DNA from: Flagellimonas sp. MMG031
GTDB taxonomy: Bacteria > Bacteroidota > Bacteroidia > Flavobacteriales > Flavobacteriaceae
DNA: 64,000 bases
Reading direction: 5' to 3'
Assembly: GCF_040112705.1 (NCBI RefSeq)
Contig: NZ_CP157804.1
Span: forward strand, 1,180,501-1,244,500
Position numbers and translations under genes: made by a program. Shown in pieces: positions 26,660 through 34,097 of this stretch; the first letter of the stretch is position 1; each line of letters begins with the position of its first letter. Under the pieces are notes generated by a model. The model was not told the origin of the DNA. It saw only the letters and a list, made by a program, of their open reading frames with translations, and did not search any database.

Positions 26660-26962
26660 TTAACTATCGGTTAAAAAATTTTTCAAATCCCTTCCTCCAT
26701 ACAATACCCGAACGATACGAACCCTATTCTTCATTTTTCTATAGAAGATGATATGGGAGTTGAAAGGAAAACTGAAAAGGCCATCTTTAATTTCATTTCT
26801 TTCCTTCCCAATATCGGGGTTCTGTGCGATGGCTTCGAAGTGCTCGTTCAATCCAATCAAATATGAAATGGCTTGTGTGAAACCAAATTTAGTTTCCCCG
26901 TAGGCGAAAATAGCTTCAATGTCGTTATCCGCTTCTTGCGATAATACATACCGGTCAATCAC
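26660..26962 (-). CDS. parE: ParE/RelE-family toxin of a type II toxin-antitoxin module
   Basis: A 100-residue protein of the RelE/ParE superfamily: it starts RYVLSQEADNDIEAIFAYGE, has the Ala-rich middle helix (FTQAISYLIGLNEHFEAIAQNP), then DIGKERNEI, the strand FSFPFNSHIIFYRK and the C-terminal IVRVLYGGRDLKNF, typical of ParE. ParE toxins usually poison DNA gyrase; RelE-type mRNA cleavage is less likely from this sequence. It overlaps parD by 4 bases (ATGA type). It directly abuts the aminotransferase start downstream. Confidence 0.88.
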   Translation of the reverse strand: MIDRYVLSQEADNDIEAIFAYGETKFGFTQAISYLIGLNEHFEAIAQNPDIGKERNEIKDGLFSFPFNSHIIFYRKMKNRVRIVRVLYGGRDLKNFLTDS

Positions 26963-27183
26963 CCTTTCTTCTTTGAAGCAATAATTTCTTCCATCGTTCT
27001 TGGACTATCCGGTCCGTTCCAACCTTTCTCGATTTCCCTTCTAAGGTCATCAATCACTTTTTCCCTGTAGATTTTGTGCAAGCGCAAGGCATCGCGTATC
27101 ACTTCGCTATTATTCTGGTATTCGCCTGTTGCTACCTGTTGGGCAATATATTCTTCCTGTTTTTTTGTGAAACTGATATTCAT
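26959..27183 (-). CDS. parD: ParD-family ribbon-helix-helix antitoxin
   Basis: A 74-residue antitoxin starting MNISFTKKQEEYIAQQVATG with YQNNSEVIRDALRLH, the ribbon-helix-helix DNA-binding part, and an extended C-terminus (GWNGPDSPRTMEEII) that would wrap the toxin. I choose the ATG at 27181-27183; an in-frame TTG 8 codons upstream overlaps the promoter box and is unlikely. ParD represses its own promoter, and a matching inverted repeat is seen at 27219-27245. Confidence 0.9.
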   Translation of the reverse strand: MNISFTKKQEEYIAQQVATGEYQNNSEVIRDALRLHKIYREKVIDDLRREIEKGWNGPDSPRTMEEIIASKKKG

Positions 27184-27204
27184 AATACACCTATTCTGTC
27201 CTCT

Positions 27205-27236
27205 CAAAATTACAGATTATGTCCAAAATTGTCAAA
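27205..27236 (-). promoter_or_regulatory. promoter of parDE and the downstream aminotransferase
   Basis: On the minus strand TTTG (27233-27236), 20 bases and TAATTTTG (27205-27212) match the Bacteroidetes promoter consensus. The -7 box is 21 bases before the parD start, and the promoter is squeezed between the flavin-reductase-like gene and parD. Confidence 0.8.
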
Positions 27237-27245
27237 TATGGACAT
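27219..27245. promoter_or_regulatory. probable ParD operator
   Basis: ATGTCCA (27219-27225) and TGGACAT (27239-27245) are perfect 7-bp inverted arms with a 13-base spacer. They cover the -33 element and spacer of the parDE promoter, the position expected for ParD autorepression. Confidence 0.65.
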
Positions 27246-28114
27246 CATAAGTTTTCCGCAAACAATAAATAAGCCATCGCCTTTTCCGTATCGCCCTCTT
27301 CCAACAATTGTTTGGCCAAGGTATGTAGTTCGGTTTTGGAGGTGCTTTGTACACCCTCCTTTTCAATAATTTTTTTAATATCCGCTGTGGATGGAATGCT
27401 TTCCAGATTCCCCAATCGTCCTAAATTGTTTCCCGTAAGCACTTCGCTTTCGCGAATCCCTTTGGGCAATGCATCAACACCTATACCCTGACTGCGGATA
27501 GGCTTTGGAATCTCGAACAGGGACTCTTTAATCGCCCTGATGTACCAATTACCTCCCATACGACCTACCAAATCCAACTTTTCGGTGTCCAATACATCAT
27601 CCGTTAAGTACTCATCGTTGATATGGATCATATCCACCTGAGCGATGATCAAATTTCCCGCTCCGGGGGTTTGCGCAATTTCCACTACTTCCAAAACCGT
27701 ACATTCAAAGGATACGGGAGCCTCGCCCACACGCGGGGGTTTTACCTTCACACTAGGCACTTCGGTAAAGCCGGCTTTCACGAATTCGTTCACCCCTTTG
27801 TCGTAGGCCGTGCTGGAGAGCGACATTTGCTCCGCCATTTTGTGGTTCACCACATTGATGACCACTTGCGGCACTTCCACCACATTTTGATGCGTATGTT
27901 TTAAGGAATTGTCCCTGCCGCTTCGCGTTGGCGAAAACACCATTACTGGCGGATTGGAACTAAAGACGTTAAAAAAACTGTACGGGCTCAGATTGACGTT
28001 ACCTTCGGCATCCACGGTACTGGCAAAGCAAATCGGCCTTGGTGCCACTGCGGTGGACAAAATAGTGTACAGTTCCGGCTGGGGTATGGTAGTTGGGTCT
28101 AAGGTTTTGATCAT
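27245..28114 (-). CDS. flavin-reductase-like FMN-binding split-barrel protein
   Basis: A 289-residue protein starting MIKTLDPTTIPQPELYTILS with the split-barrel motifs VAPRPICFASTVDAEGNVNL and PYSFFNVFSSNPPVMVFSPT, which bind FMN. The C-terminal third (from about 215) is helical and not part of the barrel. I start at 28114; a longer form from 28132 would add six residues whose codons abut a dispersed repeat. It sits at the end of the hppD-hmgA-fahA gene order and is commonly found with these genes in flavobacteria, but its reaction there is not known to me. Confidence 0.78.
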   Translation of the reverse strand: MIKTLDPTTIPQPELYTILSTAVAPRPICFASTVDAEGNVNLSPYSFFNVFSSNPPVMVFSPTRSGRDNSLKHTHQNVVEVPQVVINVVNHKMAEQMSLSSTAYDKGVNEFVKAGFTEVPSVKVKPPRVGEAPVSFECTVLEVVEIAQTPGAGNLIIAQVDMIHINDEYLTDDVLDTEKLDLVGRMGGNWYIRAIKESLFEIPKPIRSQGIGVDALPKGIRESEVLTGNNLGRLGNLESIPSTADIKKIIEKEGVQSTSKTELHTLAKQLLEEGDTEKAMAYLLFAENL

Positions 28115-28130
28115 ATTTTGGTTTTCTATC

Positions 28131-28152
28131 ATTTCCGCGAAGGCGAAAATCT
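28131..28152. repeat. short dispersed-type inverted repeat
   Basis: ATTTCCGCGAAGGCGAAAAT forms a small imperfect hairpin (TTTCCGC with GGCGAAA). Hairpins of this kind are scattered in flavobacterial genomes. It lies just before the flavin-reductase-like gene on the minus strand. Confidence 0.45.
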
Positions 28153-28170
28153 CAATTCATTTTATATCTA

Positions 28171-28226
28171 GGAGACTGAGCGTAGTCGAAGTCACCATTC
28201 AGTGGCTCTGACTCCGCTCGGCCACC
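28171..28226. repeat. dispersed inverted repeat between fahA and the flavin-reductase-like gene
   Basis: GGAGACTGAGCGTAGTCGAA on the left and TGACTCCGCTCGGCCACC on the right pair imperfectly (about 16 of 23 positions) around a short centre. The core (GAGCG-AGTC) is related to the elements at 8358 and 29465. It ends 4 bases before the fahA stop codon. Confidence 0.6.
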
Positions 28227-28230
28227 AAAA

Positions 28231-29451
28231 TCATTTCGCAGGCAACACTTTGGCAGAAACTTCGCCAAATCCGACTCGAATATCGCCATTTTGGGCGTAA
28301 CCTCGCATGGTCACTGTGTCGCCATCTTCAATAAATTTACGTTCGCTTCCGTCTTTTAGTTGGATGGGTTGGGTACCTCCCCACGACAATTCGAGCATGG
28401 AACCGAAACTGCTTTCCTCTTTACCGGAGATGGTTCCCGAGGCCATCATATCCCCGATATTGATGTTGCACCCATTTACGGTATGATGCGCCAATTGTTG
28501 GGCCATGTTCCAGTACATATGTTTGAAATTGCTTTGGCAAACCGTGGTTTCTTTGCCCTCTTCCGGTGTGATGCCCACTTCTAGGTTGATGTCGTAATTC
28601 TTTTTGCCCTCATATGTAAGATAGGGCAATACTTCAGGTTCTTGTTTGGGCCCTGCCAACTTGAAAGGTTCCAAAGCTTCCAATGTCACTACCCAAGGTG
28701 AAATGGATGAAGCGAAGTTCTTGGCCAAAAAAGGCCCTAGCGGTACATATTCCCATTTTTGGATATCACGTGCCGACCAGTCGTTGAACAGCACCAGTCC
28801 GAAGATATAATCCTCGGCATTGGCGGTGGAAACGGATTCACCAAGCTTTGTCTCTTTTCCGCAGATAAATCCCATTTCCAGTTCAAAATCCAAACGTTTG
28901 GTAGGCCCAAACACAGGTGATTCTGCTCCGTTGGGCATGGTCTGTCCTTTGGGACGGTGAATGGGTTGTCCGCTCACAATAATGGAGCTGGCCCTGCCAT
29001 GGTAACCCACGGGAATGTGCTTCCAATTGGGCAAAAGGGCATTCTCCGGGTCGCGGAACATTTTCCCTACATTGGTGGCATGCTCCAAGCTGGAATAAAA
29101 ATCGGTATAATCTCCAACTGCAACGGGTATATGCATCTGGGCTTCGGACTGCTTCACAAAGAGTTCTGGCTTTCCGGCCAAAACAGAATTGTCATCCTTG
29201 ATCCAATGCTGGATTTTTTTACGGACACGGGTGGTGATTTCTTTCCCGAGGGAAATAAAATCGTTCAGGGTGTCCTTTTCCAACAATGCCGTATTGAAGT
29301 CGAACACATCCAGTTCGGCCACGGCGGCCAAATCCAAAATATGCTCTCCTATGGCCACACCAATGCGAGGGCTTCGGTCTTGGGTGGAAAAAATCCCAAA
29401 GGGGATATTGTGAATCGAAAAGTCTGAATTTTCGGGTATATCTATAATCAT
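28231..29451 (-). CDS. fahA: fumarylacetoacetase
   Basis: A 406-residue FAH-family hydrolase that splits fumarylacetoacetate to fumarate and acetoacetate, the last step of tyrosine degradation. The N-terminal SH3-like domain is followed by the metal-binding DYTDFYSSLEHATNVG (D117, with the general-base His H124), VGYHGRASSI (149-156) and LDFELEMGFICG with the Glu ligands. The C-terminal GTISGKEESSFGSMLELSWGG matches long FAH enzymes, not the short FahA-like hydratases. It is downstream of hmgA with a 100-base gap containing a structured repeat. Confidence 0.95.
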   Translation of the reverse strand: MIIDIPENSDFSIHNIPFGIFSTQDRSPRIGVAIGEHILDLAAVAELDVFDFNTALLEKDTLNDFISLGKEITTRVRKKIQHWIKDDNSVLAGKPELFVKQSEAQMHIPVAVGDYTDFYSSLEHATNVGKMFRDPENALLPNWKHIPVGYHGRASSIIVSGQPIHRPKGQTMPNGAESPVFGPTKRLDFELEMGFICGKETKLGESVSTANAEDYIFGLVLFNDWSARDIQKWEYVPLGPFLAKNFASSISPWVVTLEALEPFKLAGPKQEPEVLPYLTYEGKKNYDINLEVGITPEEGKETTVCQSNFKHMYWNMAQQLAHHTVNGCNINIGDMMASGTISGKEESSFGSMLELSWGGTQPIQLKDGSERKFIEDGDTVTMRGYAQNGDIRVGFGEVSAKVLPAK

Positions 29452-29464
29452 CTGAGGGTAAATA

Positions 29465-29538
29465 TGTCAGCTCGAGCGCAGTTGAGAGCAATACTTAGGC
29501 CTTCTTTTCTCGACTGCGCTCGAAATGACAGAAGGCCT
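29465..29538. repeat. dispersed inverted repeat with interleaved second stem (pseudoknot geometry)
   Basis: Arms TGTCAGCTCGAGCGCAGTTG (from 29465, to 29487) and CGACTGCGCTCGAAATGACA (to 29530, from 29508) form a 23-bp imperfect stem with 3 mismatches. A second pair, AGGCCTTC (29497-29504) and GAAGGCCT (29531-29538), crosses it: one arm sits in the loop of the first stem and the other outside. The element fills most of the gap between hmgA and fahA. Confidence 0.75.
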
Positions 29539-29551
29539 TAATGAATTTATG

Positions 29552-30709
29552 TTACTCCAACCACGATTTATAGTACTTGCCATCATCGATTTTAAGGGCG
29601 TTCTCCGTAACCTGCAAGGGTTTGAAGGTGTCTATCATCACTGCCAGTTCCTCCGTACCTTTTTTGCCAATACTTGCCTCGTAGGTGCCGGGGTGTGGTC
29701 CGTGTGGAATACCCGCAGGGTGCAGGGAAATATATCCTGGTCCAATACCCGTCCGGCTCATAAAGTCACCATCAACATAATACAGCACTTCGTCCGAATC
29801 TATATTGGAGTGGTTGTAGGGCGCTGGAATGGATTTTGGATGATAATCGTATAGCCTTGGACAGAACGAACAGACCACAAATGCGCCTGTTTCAAACGTT
29901 TGGTGTACAGGTGGCGGTTGATGAACGCGTCCTGTAATCGGTTCAAAATTATGGATGGAGAATCCGTAAGGGAAGTTGTAACCGTCCCATCCCACCACAT
30001 CAAATGGATGCGTAGCATAGACCAGTTGGTGCAACATGCCCTGTTTTTTGATTTTCATCAAAAATTCTCCTTTTTCATCAAAGGTCTCGAGGTCCTGTGG
30101 CAATTTGTAGTCGCGCTCACAGAAAGGGGAGTGCTCCAATAATTGTCCAAACCAATTTCGATAGCGTTTTGGGGTATAAATAGGATGGAATGATTCCGCA
30201 AATAAAATGCGGTTATCCTCGGTATCAAACTCTATCTGGTAAATCATCCCTCGTGGAATGATGAGGTAGTCCCCATATTCGAAAGGGATGTTTCCCAAAA
30301 AGGTTTTCAAGGTTCCCGAGCCTTTGTGGATAAAGAGCATTTCGTCAGCATCGGCATTTTTGTAAAAGTAGTCGGTCACCGATTTTCTGGGTGCTGCCAA
30401 GCCCACATGAACGTCATTGTTCACCAAAAGAGGTTCGCGCGCCTCCAAAAAGTCATCTTTGGGCGCTACATCAAAACCGATGAACTTTCGGCTGGTGATG
30501 TTCTTTTCCACGGCAATCTTTGGGCTAGCGTCCATAGCTTTTCCGATTTCCTTGACCTGCGTAGGCCTGTGGATGTGATAGGAAAGGGAGGACATCCCAT
30601 CAAAACCGATAGTCCCAAAAAGCTGCTCATAATATAGGCCGCCTTCGGGTTTCTCGAATTGGGTGTGCCGCTTTTGCGGAATTTTCCCGAGTTTATGATA
30701 AATAGGCAT
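29552..30709 (-). CDS. hmgA: homogentisate 1,2-dioxygenase
   Basis: A 385-residue cupin-fold, Fe(II)-dependent ring-cleaving enzyme that turns homogentisate into maleylacetoacetate. It shows PEGGLYYEQLFGTIGFDGMSS near the N-terminus, YLIIPRGMIYQIEFD, and the C-terminal cupin with probable iron ligands in PYNHSNIDSDEVLYY (H300, E307) and SLHPAGIPHGPHPG (H336). The protein is shorter than the mammalian enzyme (445), as in other Bacteroidota. A maleylacetoacetate isomerase is not seen in the window. It follows hppD after 78 bases. Confidence 0.93.
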   Translation of the reverse strand: MPIYHKLGKIPQKRHTQFEKPEGGLYYEQLFGTIGFDGMSSLSYHIHRPTQVKEIGKAMDASPKIAVEKNITSRKFIGFDVAPKDDFLEAREPLLVNNDVHVGLAAPRKSVTDYFYKNADADEMLFIHKGSGTLKTFLGNIPFEYGDYLIIPRGMIYQIEFDTEDNRILFAESFHPIYTPKRYRNWFGQLLEHSPFCERDYKLPQDLETFDEKGEFLMKIKKQGMLHQLVYATHPFDVVGWDGYNFPYGFSIHNFEPITGRVHQPPPVHQTFETGAFVVCSFCPRLYDYHPKSIPAPYNHSNIDSDEVLYYVDGDFMSRTGIGPGYISLHPAGIPHGPHPGTYEASIGKKGTEELAVMIDTFKPLQVTENALKIDDGKYYKSWLE

Positions 30710-30734
30710 TTTTCTCGAATTTGAGTTTAAAGTT

Positions 30735-30783
30735 ATGGGTTATAAACCTGAAATTCAACAGTTCATAACCCATTCCTTTTACT
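30735..30783. repeat. 9-bp inverted repeat between hppD and hmgA
   Basis: ATGGGTTAT (30735-30743) and ATAACCCAT (30775-30783) are perfect arms with a 31-base loop. There is no T-run after it on the minus strand, so it is not a convincing terminator; an mRNA-processing or stability stem is possible. Confidence 0.45.
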
Positions 30784-30787
30784 TTGA

Positions 30788-31921
30788 TTAATGCAAGGTG
30801 CCGCGTAGCTCTTGCTCACGTTCGATGGCTTCGAACAGTGCTTTAAAGTTACCCTTTCCGAAGGATTGTGCGCCCTTTCTTTGGATAATTTCGAAGAACA
30901 TGGTCGGTCTGGGTTCCACGGGTTTGGTGAAAATCTGCAGCAAATAGCCTTCATCATCGCGGTCTACCAAGATACCAAGCTCTTTTAAGGGAGCGATATC
31001 CTCGTCAATTTCCCCAACACGGTCGCTAACTGCGTCGTAGTAGGTAGCCGGTACCCTTAGGAACTCCACGCCCCGACTTCTTAGATCGCGAACAGTTTTA
31101 ATGATATCGTCTGTGGCAACGGCAATGTGCTGTACCCCTTCATCCTCATAGAAATCCAAGTACTCTTCTACCTGTGATTTTTTCTTCCCTTCGGCAGGTT
31201 CATTGATCGGGAATTTGATACGACCGTTTCCATTGCTCATTACCTTGCTCATCAAAGCCGTGTAGTCGGTGGAAATATCCTTGTCATCAAAAGAAAGAAT
31301 GTTCTTGAATCCCAAAACGTCTTCATAGAATTTTACCCAATGGTTCATTTTGTTCCACCCTACATTGCCCACCATGTGGTCCACAAACTTGAGACCGGTT
31401 GACTCTGGATTGTAGTCGGGTGTTTCCCATTTTTTGAAACCGGGCAAAAAGGTTCCGTTGTAGTCTTTACGTTCCACAAAAATATGAACGGTCTCCCCGT
31501 AGGTGTATATTCCGGAACGTACCACTCTTCCGTCCTTGTCTTCCTCCACAGTGGGTTCCATGTAGGATGTAGCTCCGCGTTCCATGGCATTGTTGTATGC
31601 TACTGTTGCATCATCTACCCAAAGGGCCACCACTTTTACGCCATCTCCGTGCTTGTCGATGTGCTTTCCGATTTCGGTTCCGCTCTTCAAAGGGGAAGTC
31701 AGTACCAAACGGATTTTATCTTGGACTACCACATAGCTTTCGCGGTCCTTTAGTCCTGTTTCAAGTCCGGCCTGTGCATAGGATTGAAAGCCAAAAGCCG
31801 TTTTGTAGTAGTGTGCAGCTTGTTTGGAATTCCCTACGTAGAGTTCCACGTAGTCCGTGCCGTTTATCGGCATAAAATCCTCTGATGTATTTGCTCCTTT
31901 TGGAAGTGTTGATGTTTCCAT
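30788..31921 (-). CDS. hppD: 4-hydroxyphenylpyruvate dioxygenase
   Basis: A 377-residue two-domain vicinal-oxygen-chelate enzyme that makes homogentisate from 4-hydroxyphenylpyruvate using Fe(II) and O2. The three iron ligands are visible: H182 in KFVDHMVGNV, H265 in EGVQHIAVAT and E344 in MFFEIIQRKG. The C-terminal GKGNFKALFEAIEREQ is the lid helix region. It is the first gene of the minus-strand tyrosine block and faces the MarR gene. A TATTTTTG promoter box and a MarR-like palindrome sit just upstream, so repression by the divergent regulator is likely (inference). Confidence 0.95.
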   Translation of the reverse strand: METSTLPKGANTSEDFMPINGTDYVELYVGNSKQAAHYYKTAFGFQSYAQAGLETGLKDRESYVVVQDKIRLVLTSPLKSGTEIGKHIDKHGDGVKVVALWVDDATVAYNNAMERGATSYMEPTVEEDKDGRVVRSGIYTYGETVHIFVERKDYNGTFLPGFKKWETPDYNPESTGLKFVDHMVGNVGWNKMNHWVKFYEDVLGFKNILSFDDKDISTDYTALMSKVMSNGNGRIKFPINEPAEGKKKSQVEEYLDFYEDEGVQHIAVATDDIIKTVRDLRSRGVEFLRVPATYYDAVSDRVGEIDEDIAPLKELGILVDRDDEGYLLQIFTKPVEPRPTMFFEIIQRKGAQSFGKGNFKALFEAIEREQELRGTLH

Positions 31922-31954
31922 GATTCGTTTATATTTTTACGGTTTAGTCTTATT

Positions 31955-31969
31955 TTGTTGCATCAACAA
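31955..31969. promoter_or_regulatory. probable MarR operator at the hppD start site
   Basis: TTGTTG CAT CAACAA is a perfect 6+6 palindrome with a 3-base centre. It lies immediately downstream of the hppD -7 box, over the expected transcription start, between hppD and the divergent MarR gene. TTG-CAA palindromes of this size are typical for MarR proteins. Confidence 0.6.
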
Positions 31970-31977
31970 CAAAAATA
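31970..31977 (-). promoter_or_regulatory. -7 promoter box of hppD
   Basis: On the minus strand TATTTTTG matches TAnnTTTG, 48 bases before the hppD start. The -33 element is not a clear TTTG, which fits a regulated promoter but lowers certainty. Confidence 0.5.
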
Positions 31978-32070
31978 ATAAAATTGGAATAGGAAAGCGA
32001 TTTTACCAACAGAAAATTGCGTTAAAATTCCAGTTGCCCATACCATGTGGACATACTGCTTCGGAATCCC

Positions 32071-32078
32071 TATTTTTG
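32071..32078 (+). promoter_or_regulatory. -7 promoter box of the marR-type gene
   Basis: TATTTTTG on the + strand ends 17 bases before the ATG at 32096. This position decides against the longer reading frame that begins at 32045, upstream of the box. No strong TTTG is seen at -33. Confidence 0.45.
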
Positions 32079-32095
32079 TGGCTATTCTTAAGTAC

Positions 32096-32551
32096 ATGCT
32101 CAGTCGTATAGATGAAATACAGGGGATGGGGTTCCATTTGGATTTGGTGCTCCGAAAAATTCAAAAAGCCTATTTGCGCAAGTTTGATGAACTTGGGGTG
32201 GATACGACCATTGAACAATGGGTGATTCTCTATCAAATCCATCAGTTGGGTGATGATGCCAGCCAGCGGGATATTGTAAACGAAAACTTCCGCAATCGGG
32301 CCACCACTTCCCGAGTTATCGGTGGTCTGGAGAAAAAAGGATGGATTTCCAAGACTCGCTTTGAAGGTGACCAAAAGCGATTTAAATTGGAATTGACCCC
32401 AAAAGGACAAGAAATCTTGGATTTGACCTTGCCCAGTGCCCTACAATTGCGAAAATTGGCACTTAAAGATGTAGACCCTTCCGAATTTGAGATCTTTTTA
32501 AAGGTATTGGATCAAATGGGGGATAACTACGAGGCGGACATGGACCAATAG
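32096..32551 (+). CDS. MarR-family transcriptional regulator, probable repressor of tyrosine degradation
   Basis: A 151-residue winged helix-turn-helix protein starting MLSRIDEIQGMGFHLDLVLR. It has the MarR core: TIEQWVILYQIHQLGDDASQRDIVNENF, then RATTSRVIGGLEKKGWISKT (recognition helix) and the wing FEGDQKRFKLELTPKGQEIL. I use the ATG at 32096, not the frame opening at 32045, because a -7 box lies between them. It is divergent from hppD and shares the 174-base region holding the palindrome at 31955. Its 3' end overlaps the convergent TSUP gene by 25 bases. Confidence 0.88.
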   Translation: MLSRIDEIQGMGFHLDLVLRKIQKAYLRKFDELGVDTTIEQWVILYQIHQLGDDASQRDIVNENFRNRATTSRVIGGLEKKGWISKTRFEGDQKRFKLELTPKGQEILDLTLPSALQLRKLALKDVDPSEFEIFLKVLDQMGDNYEADMDQ

Positions 32552-33276
32552 TCAAAAGCCAACTTGGTTATGGTGGCCAGTCCAATCAGCAAAATAAAAA
32601 TCAAACTGAGCTTACGGAACCTTTCTTGGGGAATGTAATGCAGTATTCTTTTGCCTAGATAAGTGCCGATTAAGCCAATGGCGAATAAAAATGGCAGGTA
32701 CATCAGTTCTTGTTTGCCAATATATCCATTGCCATAGTAGACAAAGGTCCGTGAAAAATCAATCATAAAATCGATAAATGCCGAAGTGGCAATAAAGGCG
32801 CTTTTTTCCAAATTAAAGGCTGCCATGGTAAGTCCGCGAATGGCCCCTCCCGTTCCCAAAAGTCCCGCAGAAAAACCCGATAGGGCCCCTCCGATGATGG
32901 AATTTTTTTTATTGGGAAGTATCACGATTTCACTTTTGATCAGAAACAGTAGGCTAAAAACCACCAAGAATGCGCCCAGCACAATTTCAAGGATGGCGCT
33001 ATCAGCGATTTTGGACAGGAATCCGCCAACAATCACAAAAAGTACGGACGGTATGCCAATATAGAGCAGCAGTTTTTTGTCCAGACCTTTTTTGAACAGG
33101 AAAATCTTGCTCACATTGCTGGAGAGATGAAAAATGGCCGTCATTCCGAGCACCGAATAAAAATCAAAATAAAAGTTGCCCAAGGGCACGAAGAAGACGG
33201 AAGAACCAAAGCCTCCAATGGTCCCGATGATTTCGGCGACCAATGCCAACAACAGAAAAATATAGTTGATTTTCAT
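32527..33276 (-). CDS. TSUP-family (TauE/SafE) membrane transporter
   Basis: A 249-residue membrane protein with about eight helices in two related halves. The N-terminal half has EIIGTIGGFGSSVFFVPLGNF and the second half ALSGFSAGLLGTGGAIRGL, the duplicated Gly-rich motif of TauE/SafE transporters, which move sulfonates, sulfite or organic anions. It is convergent with and overlaps the MarR gene. In this place it might carry an aromatic or keto acid, but that is a guess. Confidence 0.85.
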   Translation of the reverse strand: MKINYIFLLLALVAEIIGTIGGFGSSVFFVPLGNFYFDFYSVLGMTAIFHLSSNVSKIFLFKKGLDKKLLLYIGIPSVLFVIVGGFLSKIADSAILEIVLGAFLVVFSLLFLIKSEIVILPNKKNSIIGGALSGFSAGLLGTGGAIRGLTMAAFNLEKSAFIATSAFIDFMIDFSRTFVYYGNGYIGKQELMYLPFLFAIGLIGTYLGKRILHYIPQERFRKLSLIFILLIGLATITKLAFDYWSMSAS

Positions 33277-33456
33277 ACTGCAGAAAGATAGTGAGGTATT
33301 GCATATGGAAGACAGTTTTATGCCATTTTACCCTAAAGAAATCTTAAAAAATGGATTTTAGGTTAATTCAGCATATAAACTGGATAATCTAATGGACGTA
33401 GGGCGTATAAAACCACCGCAACTTTGTACCCGTATAACTTATAGATATACATAGCT

Positions 33457-34020
33457 ATGAAGACAACAAATGTTTATCCAACTATATGGGCTACACCCTA
33501 TTACACACCGAGTGTGATGGCGGGCTGGTACGAAAGGAGTACCCAAGTAGCTGAATTGATTTTGAAGAACGATGTCGTAAACGACCTCAAGGTTTCGGAA
33601 ATGAACCTGAATATAACGCGATTCTCTGCCATTGATGAGCAGGGGAAAGAACATTTCATCTTGGATTTTCCAGGTCAGAACCCGGTGAACCTTAAGGGAG
33701 TTGCGTCAGGAAATTTCATTCATTCCAAAAGCGTGCTTTCCCTTCCTGAAGGCTCGTATAAGGCACTACGTTTTTATTTGGCGGACTGGGGCAACCACTT
33801 TATTTACGAAGATGGGATGGAAGAATCTGCCAATGCGTTCAACCGTTTGGATTTCCACATTGAGAACGGATTTGTGGTAGAGAACGGAAAAACCCCAGAA
33901 GTAAAGTTATGGTTTGACTTTGCTCCCTACCAGTGGAAGCGACACTTTAAACCGCTTACGGATTTGTTTATGGGGAGCAAAAGTCAAAGACCACGATTGG
34001 CCAATAGTTTTGGCAATTGA
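33457..34020 (+). CDS. conserved-type protein of unknown function
   Basis: A 187-residue protein with no signal peptide by my reading. The N-terminal part contains TTNVYPTIWATPYYTPSVMAG; the middle is beta-like (EHFILDFPGQNPVNLKGV, SLPEGSYKALRFYLAD) and the C-terminus is basic (FAPYQWKRHFKPL). Aromatic residues are frequent. I recognise no family. It stands alone, with a 180-base upstream region that shows only an imperfect -7 box (CAACTTTG, 33418-33425), and ends in front of a strong bidirectional terminator. Confidence 0.6.
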   Translation: MKTTNVYPTIWATPYYTPSVMAGWYERSTQVAELILKNDVVNDLKVSEMNLNITRFSAIDEQGKEHFILDFPGQNPVNLKGVASGNFIHSKSVLSLPEGSYKALRFYLADWGNHFIYEDGMEESANAFNRLDFHIENGFVVENGKTPEVKLWFDFAPYQWKRHFKPLTDLFMGSKSQRPRLANSFGN

Positions 34021-34043
34021 TCACCAAGTTATGAGAAAGAATG

Positions 34044-34070
34044 AAAAAGGCACCAGTTGGTGCCTTTTTT
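34044..34070. terminator. bidirectional intrinsic terminator
   Basis: AAAAAGGCACCA and TGGTGCCTTTTTT form a perfect stem with a very short loop, with A-run and T-run on either side. It serves the + gene at 33457 and the convergent tricorn-protease gene. Confidence 0.85.
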
Positions 34071-34097
34071 AATTTGAAGTGTGTTTTGTGTTCCTAA

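Noticed and set aside
30735..30783. Terminator between hppD and hmgA
   Set aside because: The 9-bp stem has a 31-base loop and no T-tract on the minus strand, so transcription probably continues.
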